A DNA stretch of 64,000 nucleotides, taken from Novosphingobium pentaromativorans US6-1 (GTDB taxonomy: Bacteria > Pseudomonadota > Alphaproteobacteria > Sphingomonadales > Sphingomonadaceae). Numbering within the stretch: the stretch's first letter is position 1; each line of letters opens with the position of its first letter. The stretch lies in NCBI RefSeq assembly GCF_000767465.1, contig NZ_CP009292.1:682001-746000 (forward strand). The letters are read 5' to 3'. Made by a program: the position numbers and the translations under genes. Shown here piece after piece: positions 50,537-59,238 of this stretch. Under the pieces are notes generated by a model that worked only from the letters and a program-made list of their open reading frames with translations, did not search any database and had not been told where the DNA came from.

Positions 50537-50923
50537 ATGCCCCGCCTGACCGTCACTTCCGCGCTGGCATCGCTTGCCGCCCTTGCTCTCGTCGTCCCCG
50601 GCGTTGCCATGGCTCACCCGAAGCTTGTGTCATCCACGCCAGCCGCCGATGCCAGCGTCGCCAAGCCGACCGAGATCACGCTGAACTTCAACGAAACGCT
50701 GGTAGGCCCGCTTTCGGGCATCGAACTGGTAATGACGGGCATGCCAGGCATGGCCAATCACAAGCCCATGCCGATCAGCGGCTTCACCACCAAGGCCGAA
50801 GGCAAGAGCATCAAGGTCAAGCTGCCCCGCGCGCTTCCCGCGGGCAGCTACACGCTGAACTGGCACGCTGTTGCTGCCGACCAGCACCGTATCGAAGGCA
50901 GCTACAGCTTCACCGTTCGCTAA
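50537..50923 (+). CDS. copC: Periplasmic copper-binding protein CopC
   Basis: A 128-residue protein: signal peptide (MPRLTVTSALASLAALALVV, cleavage at MA-HPKL), giving the mature N-terminal His that binds Cu(II). The Cu(II) site is completed by the Asp/His of AADQHRIEGSYSF. A Met/His stretch (MTGMPGMANHKPMP) provides a possible Cu(I) site. AGGAG precedes the ATG. The copD gene follows after 5 bases, as in classical copCD pairs. Carries copper in the periplasm for delivery to CopD. Confidence 0.92.
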   Translation: MPRLTVTSALASLAALALVVPGVAMAHPKLVSSTPAADASVAKPTEITLNFNETLVGPLSGIELVMTGMPGMANHKPMPISGFTTKAEGKSIKVKLPRALPAGSYTLNWHAVAADQHRIEGSYSFTVR

Positions 50924-50928
50924 GCGCC

Positions 50929-51789
50929 GTGGCGGACGGCATCCTGATCGCGTCGCGCCTTGCGGCCTTCATTCTGCTCCTGCTCGCGGCAGGATTGCCG
51001 ATCTACCGACTGACCGACGGACAACGGACCGCAGGCAAGGGACAGCGCTGGCTAATGGCCATGCTGACCATTGCCGCATCCGCTGTTTCCTGTCTCTGGG
51101 CCCTGGCCTCCATTGCTGTCATGGCTGCGAGTTCCCTGACCGATCTCGACGCAGAAACGGTTTCCGCCGTGCTGGGCGCAACGCCGCTTGGCGATGTGCT
51201 GATCGTGCGAACAGCCGCGCTTGCAGCGCTCCTGCTCATGGCTCTGATCTTCCCGCGCCAAGCCGTGCTCGCCCCTTTCGGCGCGCTTGCCCTGGCGACT
51301 TGCGCCTGGACCGGACATGCCGGCGCCGGGGAAGGGATCAGCGGGCAGCTCCACCAGGTCTCGGATGTAATCCACCTGATCGCCGCAGCGACATGGCTGG
51401 GTGCCCTGTGCTGCTTCGTGCGCGACGGGTTGGACCGCGCCAACGACGCCGACAAGCTCACGGCCCTTTCGCGCTTTGCCCGCACCGGCACGCTGATTGT
51501 CGTCCTTCTCGCCGTGACCGGCATTGCCAACGGCTACCTGATCACCGCGCCTTCCGGCCTGGTGCCGGGCAGCACCTGGTCGCTGCTCATCGCCGCAAAG
51601 GTGCTGCTGTTCATTGTCATGCTGGCGCTGGCCGCCGACAACCGCTGGCGCCTCGTACCCGCGCTCGCAACCGGACTGCCCGGCGCCCGGCAGCGACTTA
51701 CCGGTTCCCTGATTGCCGAAACCGGCTGCGCCATCGCTATTGTCGCGCTCGTCGCCTTTGCCGGCATGCTCGACCCGTCCGGTCTGTAA
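50929..51789 (+). CDS. copD: CopD-family copper-import membrane protein
   Basis: A 286-residue inner-membrane protein with about eight helices. The start is the GTG at 50929 (VADGILIASRLAAFILLLLA); no ATG suits. Family signs are the conserved CAWTGHAG, the His/Trp segment DVIHLIAAATWLGALCCFVR and AKVLLFIVMLALAADNRWRL. CopD is proposed to move copper from periplasmic CopC into the cytoplasm. It is cotranscribed with copC. Copper supply may matter for a cuproenzyme elsewhere in the genome. Confidence 0.9.
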   Translation: MADGILIASRLAAFILLLLAAGLPIYRLTDGQRTAGKGQRWLMAMLTIAASAVSCLWALASIAVMAASSLTDLDAETVSAVLGATPLGDVLIVRTAALAALLLMALIFPRQAVLAPFGALALATCAWTGHAGAGEGISGQLHQVSDVIHLIAAATWLGALCCFVRDGLDRANDADKLTALSRFARTGTLIVVLLAVTGIANGYLITAPSGLVPGSTWSLLIAAKVLLFIVMLALAADNRWRLVPALATGLPGARQRLTGSLIAETGCAIAIVALVAFAGMLDPSGL

Positions 51790-52027
51790 ACCTGCCTCGC
51801 AAAGGCATATTCTGCCGCCTGCGGATCCCCGGGCAATCCTGCCGATATGAAGCGTTTGCCTTGTCCGGCAGTGCCATAATCCGCACACAGGCCGATCTTT
51901 GGCAGCATATGCGGTTGCCGCTGCCAAAGCGGCACATTGCTGTCGGGCCCATGCCTATCCTGCTTGCCACGGGCCTCAACCTGAAAGAGGCCCCAGTGTT
52001 CGATGAAGATATGTGGTCGATGAGAAT

Positions 52028-52873
52028 ATGACGGACGCAATTTCCGGACCGGATGCCCTCACAGCCCAGGACCTGCCCCAGGCAGCAGCCCTTTCTGCCG
52101 CGCTTTCGTGGCCGCATCGGCTGGAGGACTGGCGCTTCGGCTACGATCTGGGCCACGGCCTTGCCTTGCGGCAGGGGGGCAGGCTGGTCGGCACTGCAAT
52201 GGCCTGGGATTACGGCCCGGACTTCGCCACCGTCGGCTCGATCATCGTCGACAGCCAGTTCAAGGGACAGCGATTGGGTTCGCGCATCTTCGATGCCTTG
52301 ATGGACACACTCGGCGAACGCTCCGTCATCCTCGCAGCAACGCTAGAGGGTCTCGAACTCTACCGGCGGCGCGGCTTCGTCGGTTTCGACCAGATCTGCC
52401 AGCACCAGGGCATTGCCGCAAACGTCGCCGCAGTCGCCCAGGCAGACGGCGTGGAACAGGCAAAGAGTGCCGATCTTCCCGCCGTGCTCGAACTCGATGC
52501 CGCCGCAACGGGGATGCCGCGCCGCGAACTGATCGCCCGCCTTGTCGAAGCCGGAGACCTGCGTGTCCTGCGCGCGGCAGACGGGCGTCCGCGAGGCTAT
52601 GCCATTACCCGCGAATTCGGTCGCGGACATGTCGTCGGCCCGGTCGTCGCCGCGACCGAGGATGACGCGCAGGTCCTGATCACCGACGCGCTTTCACGCC
52701 TGCAGGGACGCTTCGTGCGGATCGACACCTCAATCGGCTCGGGACTGGGACCATGGCTGGAATCGCAAGGTCTGGTGCACGTTGACACTGTCGAGGCCAT
52801 GGTCCGCGGCGAACGGCCCCTACCGAAAGGTCCGGGCAGGGTCTTTGCCATATCCAGCCAGTCACTGGGCTAG
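52028..52873 (+). CDS. GNAT-family N-acetyltransferase, second paralogue
   Basis: A 281-residue acetyltransferase related to the one at 42987. Shared features: SWPHRLEDWRFGYDLGHG, LVGTAMAWDYGPDFATVGSI, the acetyl-CoA motif IVDSQFKGQRLGSRIFDALM, a substrate-lobe C-terminus and the ending RGERPLPKGPGRVFAISSQS. The start could be ATG at 52028 or GTG at 52013. It precedes the FAD oxidase and second aldehyde dehydrogenase. The presence of one paralogue in front of each half-pathway suggests each acts on a different intermediate. Confidence 0.85.
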   Translation: MTDAISGPDALTAQDLPQAAALSAALSWPHRLEDWRFGYDLGHGLALRQGGRLVGTAMAWDYGPDFATVGSIIVDSQFKGQRLGSRIFDALMDTLGERSVILAATLEGLELYRRRGFVGFDQICQHQGIAANVAAVAQADGVEQAKSADLPAVLELDAAATGMPRRELIARLVEAGDLRVLRAADGRPRGYAITREFGRGHVVGPVVAATEDDAQVLITDALSRLQGRFVRIDTSIGSGLGPWLESQGLVHVDTVEAMVRGERPLPKGPGRVFAISSQSLG

Positions 52874-52960
52874 GCCGCGCGTGCAGGCTACCGGATCGCA
52901 CTGCGAGATAAAGCACGGGGTCCGGACCGGAGCTGCCGCCCGTACTTCGGAAACCAAGGC

Positions 52961-54241
52961 ATGAAACTGACCTCATACTGGCTCGATACGGTCGCCCCCT
53001 TCGCCGGACGCTCGAAACAACCTGTGGGAGGCAAGGTCGATGTCGTCATTGTCGGCGCCGGGCTGACCGGAACTTCGGCCGCACTGGCCCTTGCCAGGAA
53101 AGGCGCCAATGTCGTCCTTTGCGAGGCCGACGTCGTGGGCAGCCAGGCATCGGGCCGCAGCGGCGGCATGTGCAACAACGGCTTCGCACAGGATTACCGC
53201 ATGATGGCCGAGGCGATCGGCATCGAGAGAGCCAACATGCTCTACCGCGCCTTCGACGCCGGCGTCGACGCGGTCGAACGGCTGGTGCGCGAGGAAGGCA
53301 TCGACTGCAACTTTGCCCGCACCGGCAAACTCAAGCTCGCTGCACGCCCCGAACATTACGACAAGCTCGCCCGGACGCAGGAAATGCTGGCCCGGCAGGT
53401 GGATCCCGACACCTTCATGGTAAGCCGCGAGGAACTTGCCGAAGAAATCGGATCCGATCGCTATTGCGGCGGCATGGTCTTCGCCAAGAGCGCCGGTCTC
53501 CACGTCGGTCGTTTCGTGCGCGGACTTGCCGAAGCGGCAGCGCGCCGCGGCGCCCAGATCCACGAACAGACGCCCGTGACCGGTATTCATCGGACGCCTG
53601 GCGGGGCATTCGAGGTCACGACTCCGCGCGGCAAGGTCGAGGCAGGACAGGTACTGCTTGCCAGCGGCATTTCCGGGGTCGGCCCCCTGGGCTGGTTCCG
53701 GCGACGCATCATTCCCGTCGGCAGCTTCATTATCGCGACGGAGCCGCTTTCCGACGAACAGCTCGATCAGATCATGCCGCGCCGGCGCATGGCCACCGAT
53801 ACCAAGAACATCGTCAACTACTTCCGCCACCTGCCCGACAACCGCCTCCTGTTCGGCGGCCGCGCGCGCTTTGCCGTATCCAATCCCGATTCCGACGTAA
53901 AAAGCGGCAAGCTGCTCCAGGCCGCGCTGATAGACATCTTCCCCCAGCTCGCCGACCTTCGCATCGACTATTGCTGGGGCGGCATGGTGGACATGACCCG
54001 CGACCGCCTGCCGCGCGCCGGCCAGCGGAAAGACGGGCTGTACTACTCGATGGGCTACAGCGGCCACGGCACGCAGATGGCCACTTATATGGGAACGGTC
54101 ATGGCCGAAGTGATGGACGGCAATGTCGACCTGAACCCGTGGAAGGATTTCGACTGGCCCGCCATCCCGGGACATTTTGGCAAGCCCTGGTTCCTGCCCA
54201 TCGTGGGCACATACTATCGACTCAAGGACCGCTTCACGTGA
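52961..54241 (+). CDS. FAD-dependent amine oxidase-like protein (PuuB-like)
   Basis: A 426-residue flavoprotein of the DAO family. The dinucleotide motif is VDVVIVGAGLTGTSAALALA (about 27-46), followed by SQASGRSGGMCNNGF (about 65-79), very like gamma-glutamylputrescine oxidase PuuB, and a C-terminal GLYYSMGYSGHGTQMATYMG. It would oxidise a secondary or N-acylated amine to an imine/aldehyde with oxygen. The stop overlaps the second aldehyde dehydrogenase start (GTGA), so the aldehyde is probably passed on directly. Confidence 0.9.
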   Translation: MKLTSYWLDTVAPFAGRSKQPVGGKVDVVIVGAGLTGTSAALALARKGANVVLCEADVVGSQASGRSGGMCNNGFAQDYRMMAEAIGIERANMLYRAFDAGVDAVERLVREEGIDCNFARTGKLKLAARPEHYDKLARTQEMLARQVDPDTFMVSREELAEEIGSDRYCGGMVFAKSAGLHVGRFVRGLAEAAARRGAQIHEQTPVTGIHRTPGGAFEVTTPRGKVEAGQVLLASGISGVGPLGWFRRRIIPVGSFIIATEPLSDEQLDQIMPRRRMATDTKNIVNYFRHLPDNRLLFGGRARFAVSNPDSDVKSGKLLQAALIDIFPQLADLRIDYCWGGMVDMTRDRLPRAGQRKDGLYYSMGYSGHGTQMATYMGTVMAEVMDGNVDLNPWKDFDWPAIPGHFGKPWFLPIVGTYYRLKDRFT

Positions 54242-55698
54242 CTGATCCGCTATCCCACCTGGCTGCCGCTGGCCGCTTCGACCACATCCTTGTCGGCGGG
54301 CACTGGATCGAGCCGTTGTCCAGGACGACCGCGCCTGTCGTCGATCCGGCAAGCGAAGAGACGATCGCACAGATCGTGCTGGCCACGCGCGACGATGTCG
54401 ATGCCGCCGTCTCGGCTGCGCGCAGCGCCTTTCCCGGATGGTCCGCCACCCCCGTCGCCGAGCGGGCGCGCATGCTCTCACGCGTGCATGAACTGATCCT
54501 CGAGCGAGCCGAACTTCTCGCTCAGGCGATCTCGCTCGAGATGGGCGCAGCCATCACTTTCGCCCGTGCAGCGCAAGTGCCGTTCGCGGCAGAGCACGTG
54601 CGCGTCGCGGCGGAAAATCTTGCCAACTATCCCTTCGTGCATATGCGCGGCACAACCGCCGTCGCGCGCGAGCCGATCGGTGTGTGCGGACTCATTACCC
54701 CCTGGAACTGGCCGCTCTACCAGATCACGGCAAAGGTCGCCCCGGCTCTCGCCGCGGGCTGCACGGTCGTGCTCAAACCCAGCGAACTGGCACCTCTGAG
54801 CGCGCTTCTCTTCGCGGAAATCATCGGCGATGCGGGTATTCCCGCAGGCGTATTCAATCTGGTCACCGGCACCGGACCGGAAGTGGGCGAAGCGCTTTCC
54901 GCGCACCCGGACATCGACATGATCTCGATCACCGGCTCCACACGCGCAGGCGTGCTGGTGTCGAAGTCGGCCGCCGATACCGTGAAGCGCGTTGCCCTGG
55001 AACTGGGCGGCAAGTCGCCCAACGTGATCCTGCCAGATGCCGACCTGGCCCGGGCGATACCTCCCGGCGTCGCCTCGAGCTGCCGCAATGTCGGCCAGTC
55101 ATGCAGCGCCCCGACACGCATGATCGTTCCGCGCGTCAAGCTCGCCGAAGTGGAGCGCATCGCGGCCGAGACCGCCGCGCAATTCGTCGTGGGCGACCCG
55201 CGCGACGAGCGCACGACGCATGGCCCCATCGCCAACCGTGCCCAGTTCGAACGCGTCCAGTACATGATCGGCGTAGGGATATCCGAAGGCGCAAAGCTCG
55301 TCTGCGGCGGCGGCGGTAAGCCCGAGGGGCTGGAGCGCGGCTATTACGTACGTCCGACGATCTTCTCGCAGGTCACTTCTGGCATGGCGATCGCGCAGGA
55401 GGAAGTCTTCGGTCCGGTCCTTGTCATCATCCCATACGACAGCGTGGAAGAGGCGATCGCAATCGCCAATGACACCGTCTATGGCCTTGGCGCGCACGTG
55501 CAAGGCACCGACATGGACCAGGTTCGCGCCGTCGCCGGACGTATCCGCGCAGGACAGGTCCTGCTCAATTATCCTGCCTGGGACCCGCAGGCCCCCTTCG
55601 GTGGCTACAAGCGATCTGGCAATGGCCGCGAATTCGGCATCGAAGGCATGGAAGAGTTCCTCGAGGTCAAGGCCATGCTCGGATACGAACCGGGCTGA
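54238..55698 (+). CDS. Aldehyde dehydrogenase family protein coupled to the FAD oxidase
   Basis: A 486-residue NAD(P)-linked dehydrogenase. The start is the GTG at 54238, overlapping the oxidase stop; the long open frame upstream in this phase overlaps that gene and is not coding. It shows ITPWNWPLYQITAKVAPALA, the cofactor loop SITGSTRAGVLVS, the catalytic Glu in LELGGKSPN and the nucleophile Cys289 in CRNVGQSCSAPTR. A lone catalytic Cys followed by Ser differs from the GabD-type paralogue at 43841. It probably oxidises the aldehyde formed by the PuuB-like enzyme. It is followed by a clear terminator. Confidence 0.92.
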   Translation: MTDPLSHLAAAGRFDHILVGGHWIEPLSRTTAPVVDPASEETIAQIVLATRDDVDAAVSAARSAFPGWSATPVAERARMLSRVHELILERAELLAQAISLEMGAAITFARAAQVPFAAEHVRVAAENLANYPFVHMRGTTAVAREPIGVCGLITPWNWPLYQITAKVAPALAAGCTVVLKPSELAPLSALLFAEIIGDAGIPAGVFNLVTGTGPEVGEALSAHPDIDMISITGSTRAGVLVSKSAADTVKRVALELGGKSPNVILPDADLARAIPPGVASSCRNVGQSCSAPTRMIVPRVKLAEVERIAAETAAQFVVGDPRDERTTHGPIANRAQFERVQYMIGVGISEGAKLVCGGGGKPEGLERGYYVRPTIFSQVTSGMAIAQEEVFGPVLVIIPYDSVEEAIAIANDTVYGLGAHVQGTDMDQVRAVAGRIRAGQVLLNYPAWDPQAPFGGYKRSGNGREFGIEGMEEFLEVKAMLGYEPG

Positions 55699-55739
55699 TA
55701 CATCCCTGCTTATTGCGTCACGGCATTTGCCGAAGATCA

Positions 55740-55771
55740 GGCCGGACCCGCCTTGGTGGGTCCGGCCTTTC
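55740..55771 (+). terminator. Rho-independent terminator ending the amine island
   Basis: GGCCGGACCC (55740-55749) pairs perfectly with GGGTCCGGCC (55758-55767), followed by TTTCTT. It lies about 40 bases after the aldehyde dehydrogenase stop. Confidence 0.88.
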
Positions 55772-55981
55772 TTGTATTGGCGGGTCTTGGAATTACCGGC
55801 CGGAACGGTCGATCGTGCTGTGAAAGGGATATGTGAGGAGTCCAGGGATTATGACAGTTCAATGACGAAATTGTCACATAATTCATTGTTATAATTAGAC
55901 TTTTTTAGGGAATCACTCCTATCAGCCCTGTCCGGATCAAGCGCGGGGACATGACGTCGCTCGCGCAGCTTCGGGTGCACG

Positions 55982-58048
55982 ATGACAAACTGGAATGGGA
56001 TTGCTGGCAGGTTCTTCGGTTCGCTGGAGAGGCGCCTTATCGGCGCGATGGCCCTGATTATTGCCTTGACGCTGCTGCTGCAGTTCGTCTCGCAAAGGGA
56101 GGCCTTCGGGCTGCAACGGGAAAGCGACTCCCTTGTGCGTGCATCGGCCCTTGCGGAAAACGCGGATCAGTTCGCGGAAGCCGTCGGCAAGCTGCGCACG
56201 GCCACCAATCGCGGTCTCGTCGCCAGCGATATCACGACGACCAGCGATACCCTGACCGATGCCGCCATCGCCATAGGTGACCGGCTGGCCAAGCTGCGCG
56301 ACAGCGGCACCGTGCTTTACGACCTGCCGGCGACGGCGCAGCTTTTCGCCAATCTGGACCAGCATGTCGCCGCAATACTCCAGGTCCAGGCGACGCGCGG
56401 GGACAAGTCTGCGCTGATCGCGCAAGTCGAAGCGAAGAATGCTGCGATGGAAGCGCTCGCTGTCAAGATCGTGGAGCAGGCCCATGCCCATCGCCAGGCC
56501 GCGCAGGGCCGATTGGTATCATCGATAGAGCGCTGGCAATTCCTTGTGCTGGGCACCGGCGGTGTCACGATCCTGGTGGTTCTGATCGTCCTGTTCGATC
56601 TGATGCGCAATATCCTGCCGGCAGTGCGCCGCATGCACCGTTCGCTGCAACGGCTGGCCGACGGCGATCTGGATATCGAGATCGGTGCGTTCAGACTGCA
56701 GGAACTGCAGGCCTTGTCCGGCCCGCTCGAAACCTTTCGCCGGAACGCCAAGGCCGTCAAGAACCTCGCGTTCACCGATGCGGCGACGGGAATGCCCAAC
56801 CGCCGCGCCTTTCAGGAAGCAGCGGAAAAACTTCTGACGGACAGCAGCGATGGCCGCTTCGCCTTCATGCTGATCGACATCGACCGCTTCAAGCACATCA
56901 ACGACGATTACGGCCATGCCACGGGCGACGAGCTGGTCCGGATCATCGGCGCGCGAATGAAGTCCTTTCTCGGCGATCGAAGCCTGGTGGCGCGCGTTGG
57001 CGGCGATGAGTTCGCAGTGGCCCTGCCGCTCACTGCTCAGGTAACCGGCATCGCGAAGGGCTCCGCCCTCGTCGAGGCGATGCGCGAGCCTTTCAGCCTC
57101 GGCGAGTATTCCGTCGCCTCGACCGTCTCGCTGGGCGTGGCCGAAGTGCAGCTGCCGACCGGATCGGACGTCGACGCCATCCTGCGCAATGCCGACCTTG
57201 CCCTCTACGCCTCAAAGAAGAACGGCCGGAATTGCGCCACCGCCTTCGCCGCGCACATGGCAGAGGAGCGGTCGGTCGACCGGGCGCTGGAGAAGGATCT
57301 TGAATCCGCATTCGATGCCGGGCAGCTGCGCATGGTCTACCAGCCGATCCATTCGATCGACGAGGACTGCCGCGAAGTCGAGGCACTGGTGCGCTGGAAG
57401 CACCCCGAGCTCGGCGAAGTCCCGCCGTCCACCTTCATTCCCGCGGCCGAGCGAAGTGGGCTGATGGTGCGTCTGGGCGAATGGATCATCCGCAGGGCCC
57501 TTCAGGACTTTGCCCAGTGGCCCGACATTCACATGAGCCTCAACCTTTCGCCGCTGCAGTTGCAGCATGACGGGTTCAGCACTTTCCTGCTCGATTGCTG
57601 CCGCGAGAACGGGATAGCACCGCAAAGGCTCTTCCTGGAAGTGACCGAATCTCTTTCCATCGAGCGCAATACGCGCGCGCTGCTCACCCTGAACCTGCTG
57701 CGCAACCTGGGTTTTCGCATTGCCCTTGATGATTTCGGAACGGGCTATTCCTCGCTCTCGATGGTCAAGAGCTTCAAGTTCGACCGCATGAAGCTGGATC
57801 GCAGCCTCGTCATGGATCTTGGACAGGATCCCGCCTCGCTGGCGGTCCTGGAAGCCGCGGTAACGATGGCGCGCCATGTCGGGGCAGAAGTCGTGGCCGA
57901 AGGCATCAGCGAGGATCACCTCGTCGGGCCGACCAGAAGCGCCGGGTGCACCCATCTCCAGGGATATTTCTACAGTCACCCGATCGAGGCCGGGCATGTC
58001 TGGAACTATATCGCAAAAGTGCAGGGCAAGAGCGCCAGGGCCGCATGA
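55982..58048 (+). CDS. Bifunctional GGDEF-EAL cyclic-di-GMP protein with periplasmic sensor
   Basis: A 688-residue membrane protein. Two membrane helices (about 19-36 and 185-205) flank a helical periplasmic sensor; a HAMP-like segment follows. The GGDEF domain (about 260-420) has an intact GGDEF at 340-344 and FMLIDIDRFKHINDDYGH. The EAL domain (about 430-680) has EAL at 467-469, NLSPLQLQ, LEVTESLS and DDFGTGYSSLSMVKSFKFDR. Both catalytic motifs look intact, so it could synthesise and hydrolyse cyclic-di-GMP. An AT-rich region at 55855-55900 probably contains the promoter. Confidence 0.93.
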   Translation: MTNWNGIAGRFFGSLERRLIGAMALIIALTLLLQFVSQREAFGLQRESDSLVRASALAENADQFAEAVGKLRTATNRGLVASDITTTSDTLTDAAIAIGDRLAKLRDSGTVLYDLPATAQLFANLDQHVAAILQVQATRGDKSALIAQVEAKNAAMEALAVKIVEQAHAHRQAAQGRLVSSIERWQFLVLGTGGVTILVVLIVLFDLMRNILPAVRRMHRSLQRLADGDLDIEIGAFRLQELQALSGPLETFRRNAKAVKNLAFTDAATGMPNRRAFQEAAEKLLTDSSDGRFAFMLIDIDRFKHINDDYGHATGDELVRIIGARMKSFLGDRSLVARVGGDEFAVALPLTAQVTGIAKGSALVEAMREPFSLGEYSVASTVSLGVAEVQLPTGSDVDAILRNADLALYASKKNGRNCATAFAAHMAEERSVDRALEKDLESAFDAGQLRMVYQPIHSIDEDCREVEALVRWKHPELGEVPPSTFIPAAERSGLMVRLGEWIIRRALQDFAQWPDIHMSLNLSPLQLQHDGFSTFLLDCCRENGIAPQRLFLEVTESLSIERNTRALLTLNLLRNLGFRIALDDFGTGYSSLSMVKSFKFDRMKLDRSLVMDLGQDPASLAVLEAAVTMARHVGAEVVAEGISEDHLVGPTRSAGCTHLQGYFYSHPIEAGHVWNYIAKVQGKSARAA

Positions 58049-58178
58049 CCGTTGTCATGGAAGGGCCGACACATCCCGCTTTGCGCCAAGGCCCCTGCCC
58101 CTATTTTGGATTCGCCAGGATGGGCGCGATCGGGTATCTGCCGGTACCCGGACACGGAAACGAGTCAGGGAGTCAGTG

Positions 58179-58388
58179 ATGCATTCGCGCAAGCGACACG
58201 GACTTTATCGCGTAAGCCTTCCCGAACTGGGCGAATGTGCCCGCGTCGACAGCGCCGCCGGCGACGCGTATCCCTACCTGGAACGCTCGATGTACGAAAC
58301 TTTGGGTTTCTGGCCCACTTTTGACAAGCTGCCGGAGCAGACGGCTGCCGACAAACGACGGCACAAGCCTCTCTGGGACGCCTGGTAG
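58179..58388 (+). CDS. Small conserved-looking protein of unknown function
   Basis: A 69-residue protein starting at ATG 58179 with GGGAG eight bases upstream. Composition is that of a real soluble protein: a basic start (MHSRKRHGLYRVSLPEL), an acidic middle, several Tyr/Trp, and an end KRRHKPLWDAW. No domain, signal or membrane helix is recognised. It lies between the GGDEF-EAL protein and the second fecIR pair. It may be a small regulator or an orphan; whether it is translated is unproven. Confidence 0.45.
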   Translation: MHSRKRHGLYRVSLPELGECARVDSAAGDAYPYLERSMYETLGFWPTFDKLPEQTAADKRRHKPLWDAW

Positions 58389-58668
58389 GACCCGCCTTGC
58401 ATGGCGCCCTGCGCGCCCGAAAGCCTTCCCGCGCGATTGGCCGGATCGCTTTCTCAGGAACCCAGAACACGCCAGCGAAGAGGGTGACAAGACCCGAAAG
58501 TGTCATAGTGCGCACCTAAGCGCGCCGTTGTGACTGTCCTGCACCCAAACCAAACACTCTCAGACCCGGCCGAAGGTCCGGACCGTACGCCAGTCCTGTC
58601 CGGATTGGCGGGCTTCGATTGTCTCTAGTGCGAGCTCGCATTGGCGCAGTCCGTTGCAGGAGTGTGGA

Positions 58669-59238
58669 GTGGATGTCCTGCCTGTCAGATCCGGCGATCA
58701 AGCCGCTCTATCCCCGTTCGTGGCCATGAGCGCGCAGCATGCCGACTTCGAAATCAACGCGAGCGAGCGCGCGGCGCTCGTGGCCTTCCTCATGCGCAAG
58801 TCGGGAAGCGCGATACTGGCCGAGGACATCGCCCAGGACGCATTCATCCGTCTCGTCGAATTCCAGCGGCGTGAGAAAGTGCGCAATGCACGCGGCCTGC
58901 TGTTCAAGATCGCGGTCAACCTGCTGATAAACCACCAGCGCCGCGAACGGCGCATGGTCGCCGGTCTGGTCGAGGATTACGCCGATGAACGTCCCTCGCA
59001 GGAGAGGGCGGCGCTCGACAATGACAGGATGCGCCAGTTTCGCAAGGCGCTGGAAACCCTGCCACCGCTGCGGCGCGAAGTGCTGATCCGCAGGCGGCTG
59101 GAAAACCAGTCCTACCAGGAGATCGGCAAGGCCCTGAACCTATCCAGCGCCGCGGTGGAAAAGCACGTCGTGCGCGCGCTCGCTTCGCTGCGGGCCTATC
59201 AGGACAAGTTCATGATCGAGGGCGAACGGCCATGGTGA
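58669..59238 (+). CDS. FecI-type extracytoplasmic-function sigma factor
   Basis: A 189-residue sigma factor. The GTG at 58669 has AGGAG six bases upstream; an ATG at 58726 is a shorter option. Region 2 is at about 38-90 (LAEDIAQDAFIRLVEFQRRE, ARGLLFKIAVNLLINHQRRE) and region 4 at about 125-180 (LPPLRREVLIRRRLENQSYQ, IGKALNLSSAAVEKHVVRAL). It overlaps the FecR gene by 7 bases. Together with the STN receptor downstream it forms a second cell-surface signalling set. Confidence 0.9.
   Translation: MDVLPVRSGDQAALSPFVAMSAQHADFEINASERAALVAFLMRKSGSAILAEDIAQDAFIRLVEFQRREKVRNARGLLFKIAVNLLINHQRRERRMVAGLVEDYADERPSQERAALDNDRMRQFRKALETLPPLRREVLIRRRLENQSYQEIGKALNLSSAAVEKHVVRALASLRAYQDKFMIEGERPW

Noticed and set aside
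53119..54237. N-terminal extension of the second aldehyde dehydrogenase by 373 codons
   Set aside because: This part overlaps the FAD oxidase in another frame and is Arg-rich random sequence; the GTG at 54238 gives a normal family length.
52973..54481. Minus-strand open frame of 502 codons opposite the FAD oxidase
   Set aside because: The plus strand has intact FAD and catalytic motifs; the antisense frame shows no protein-like pattern.
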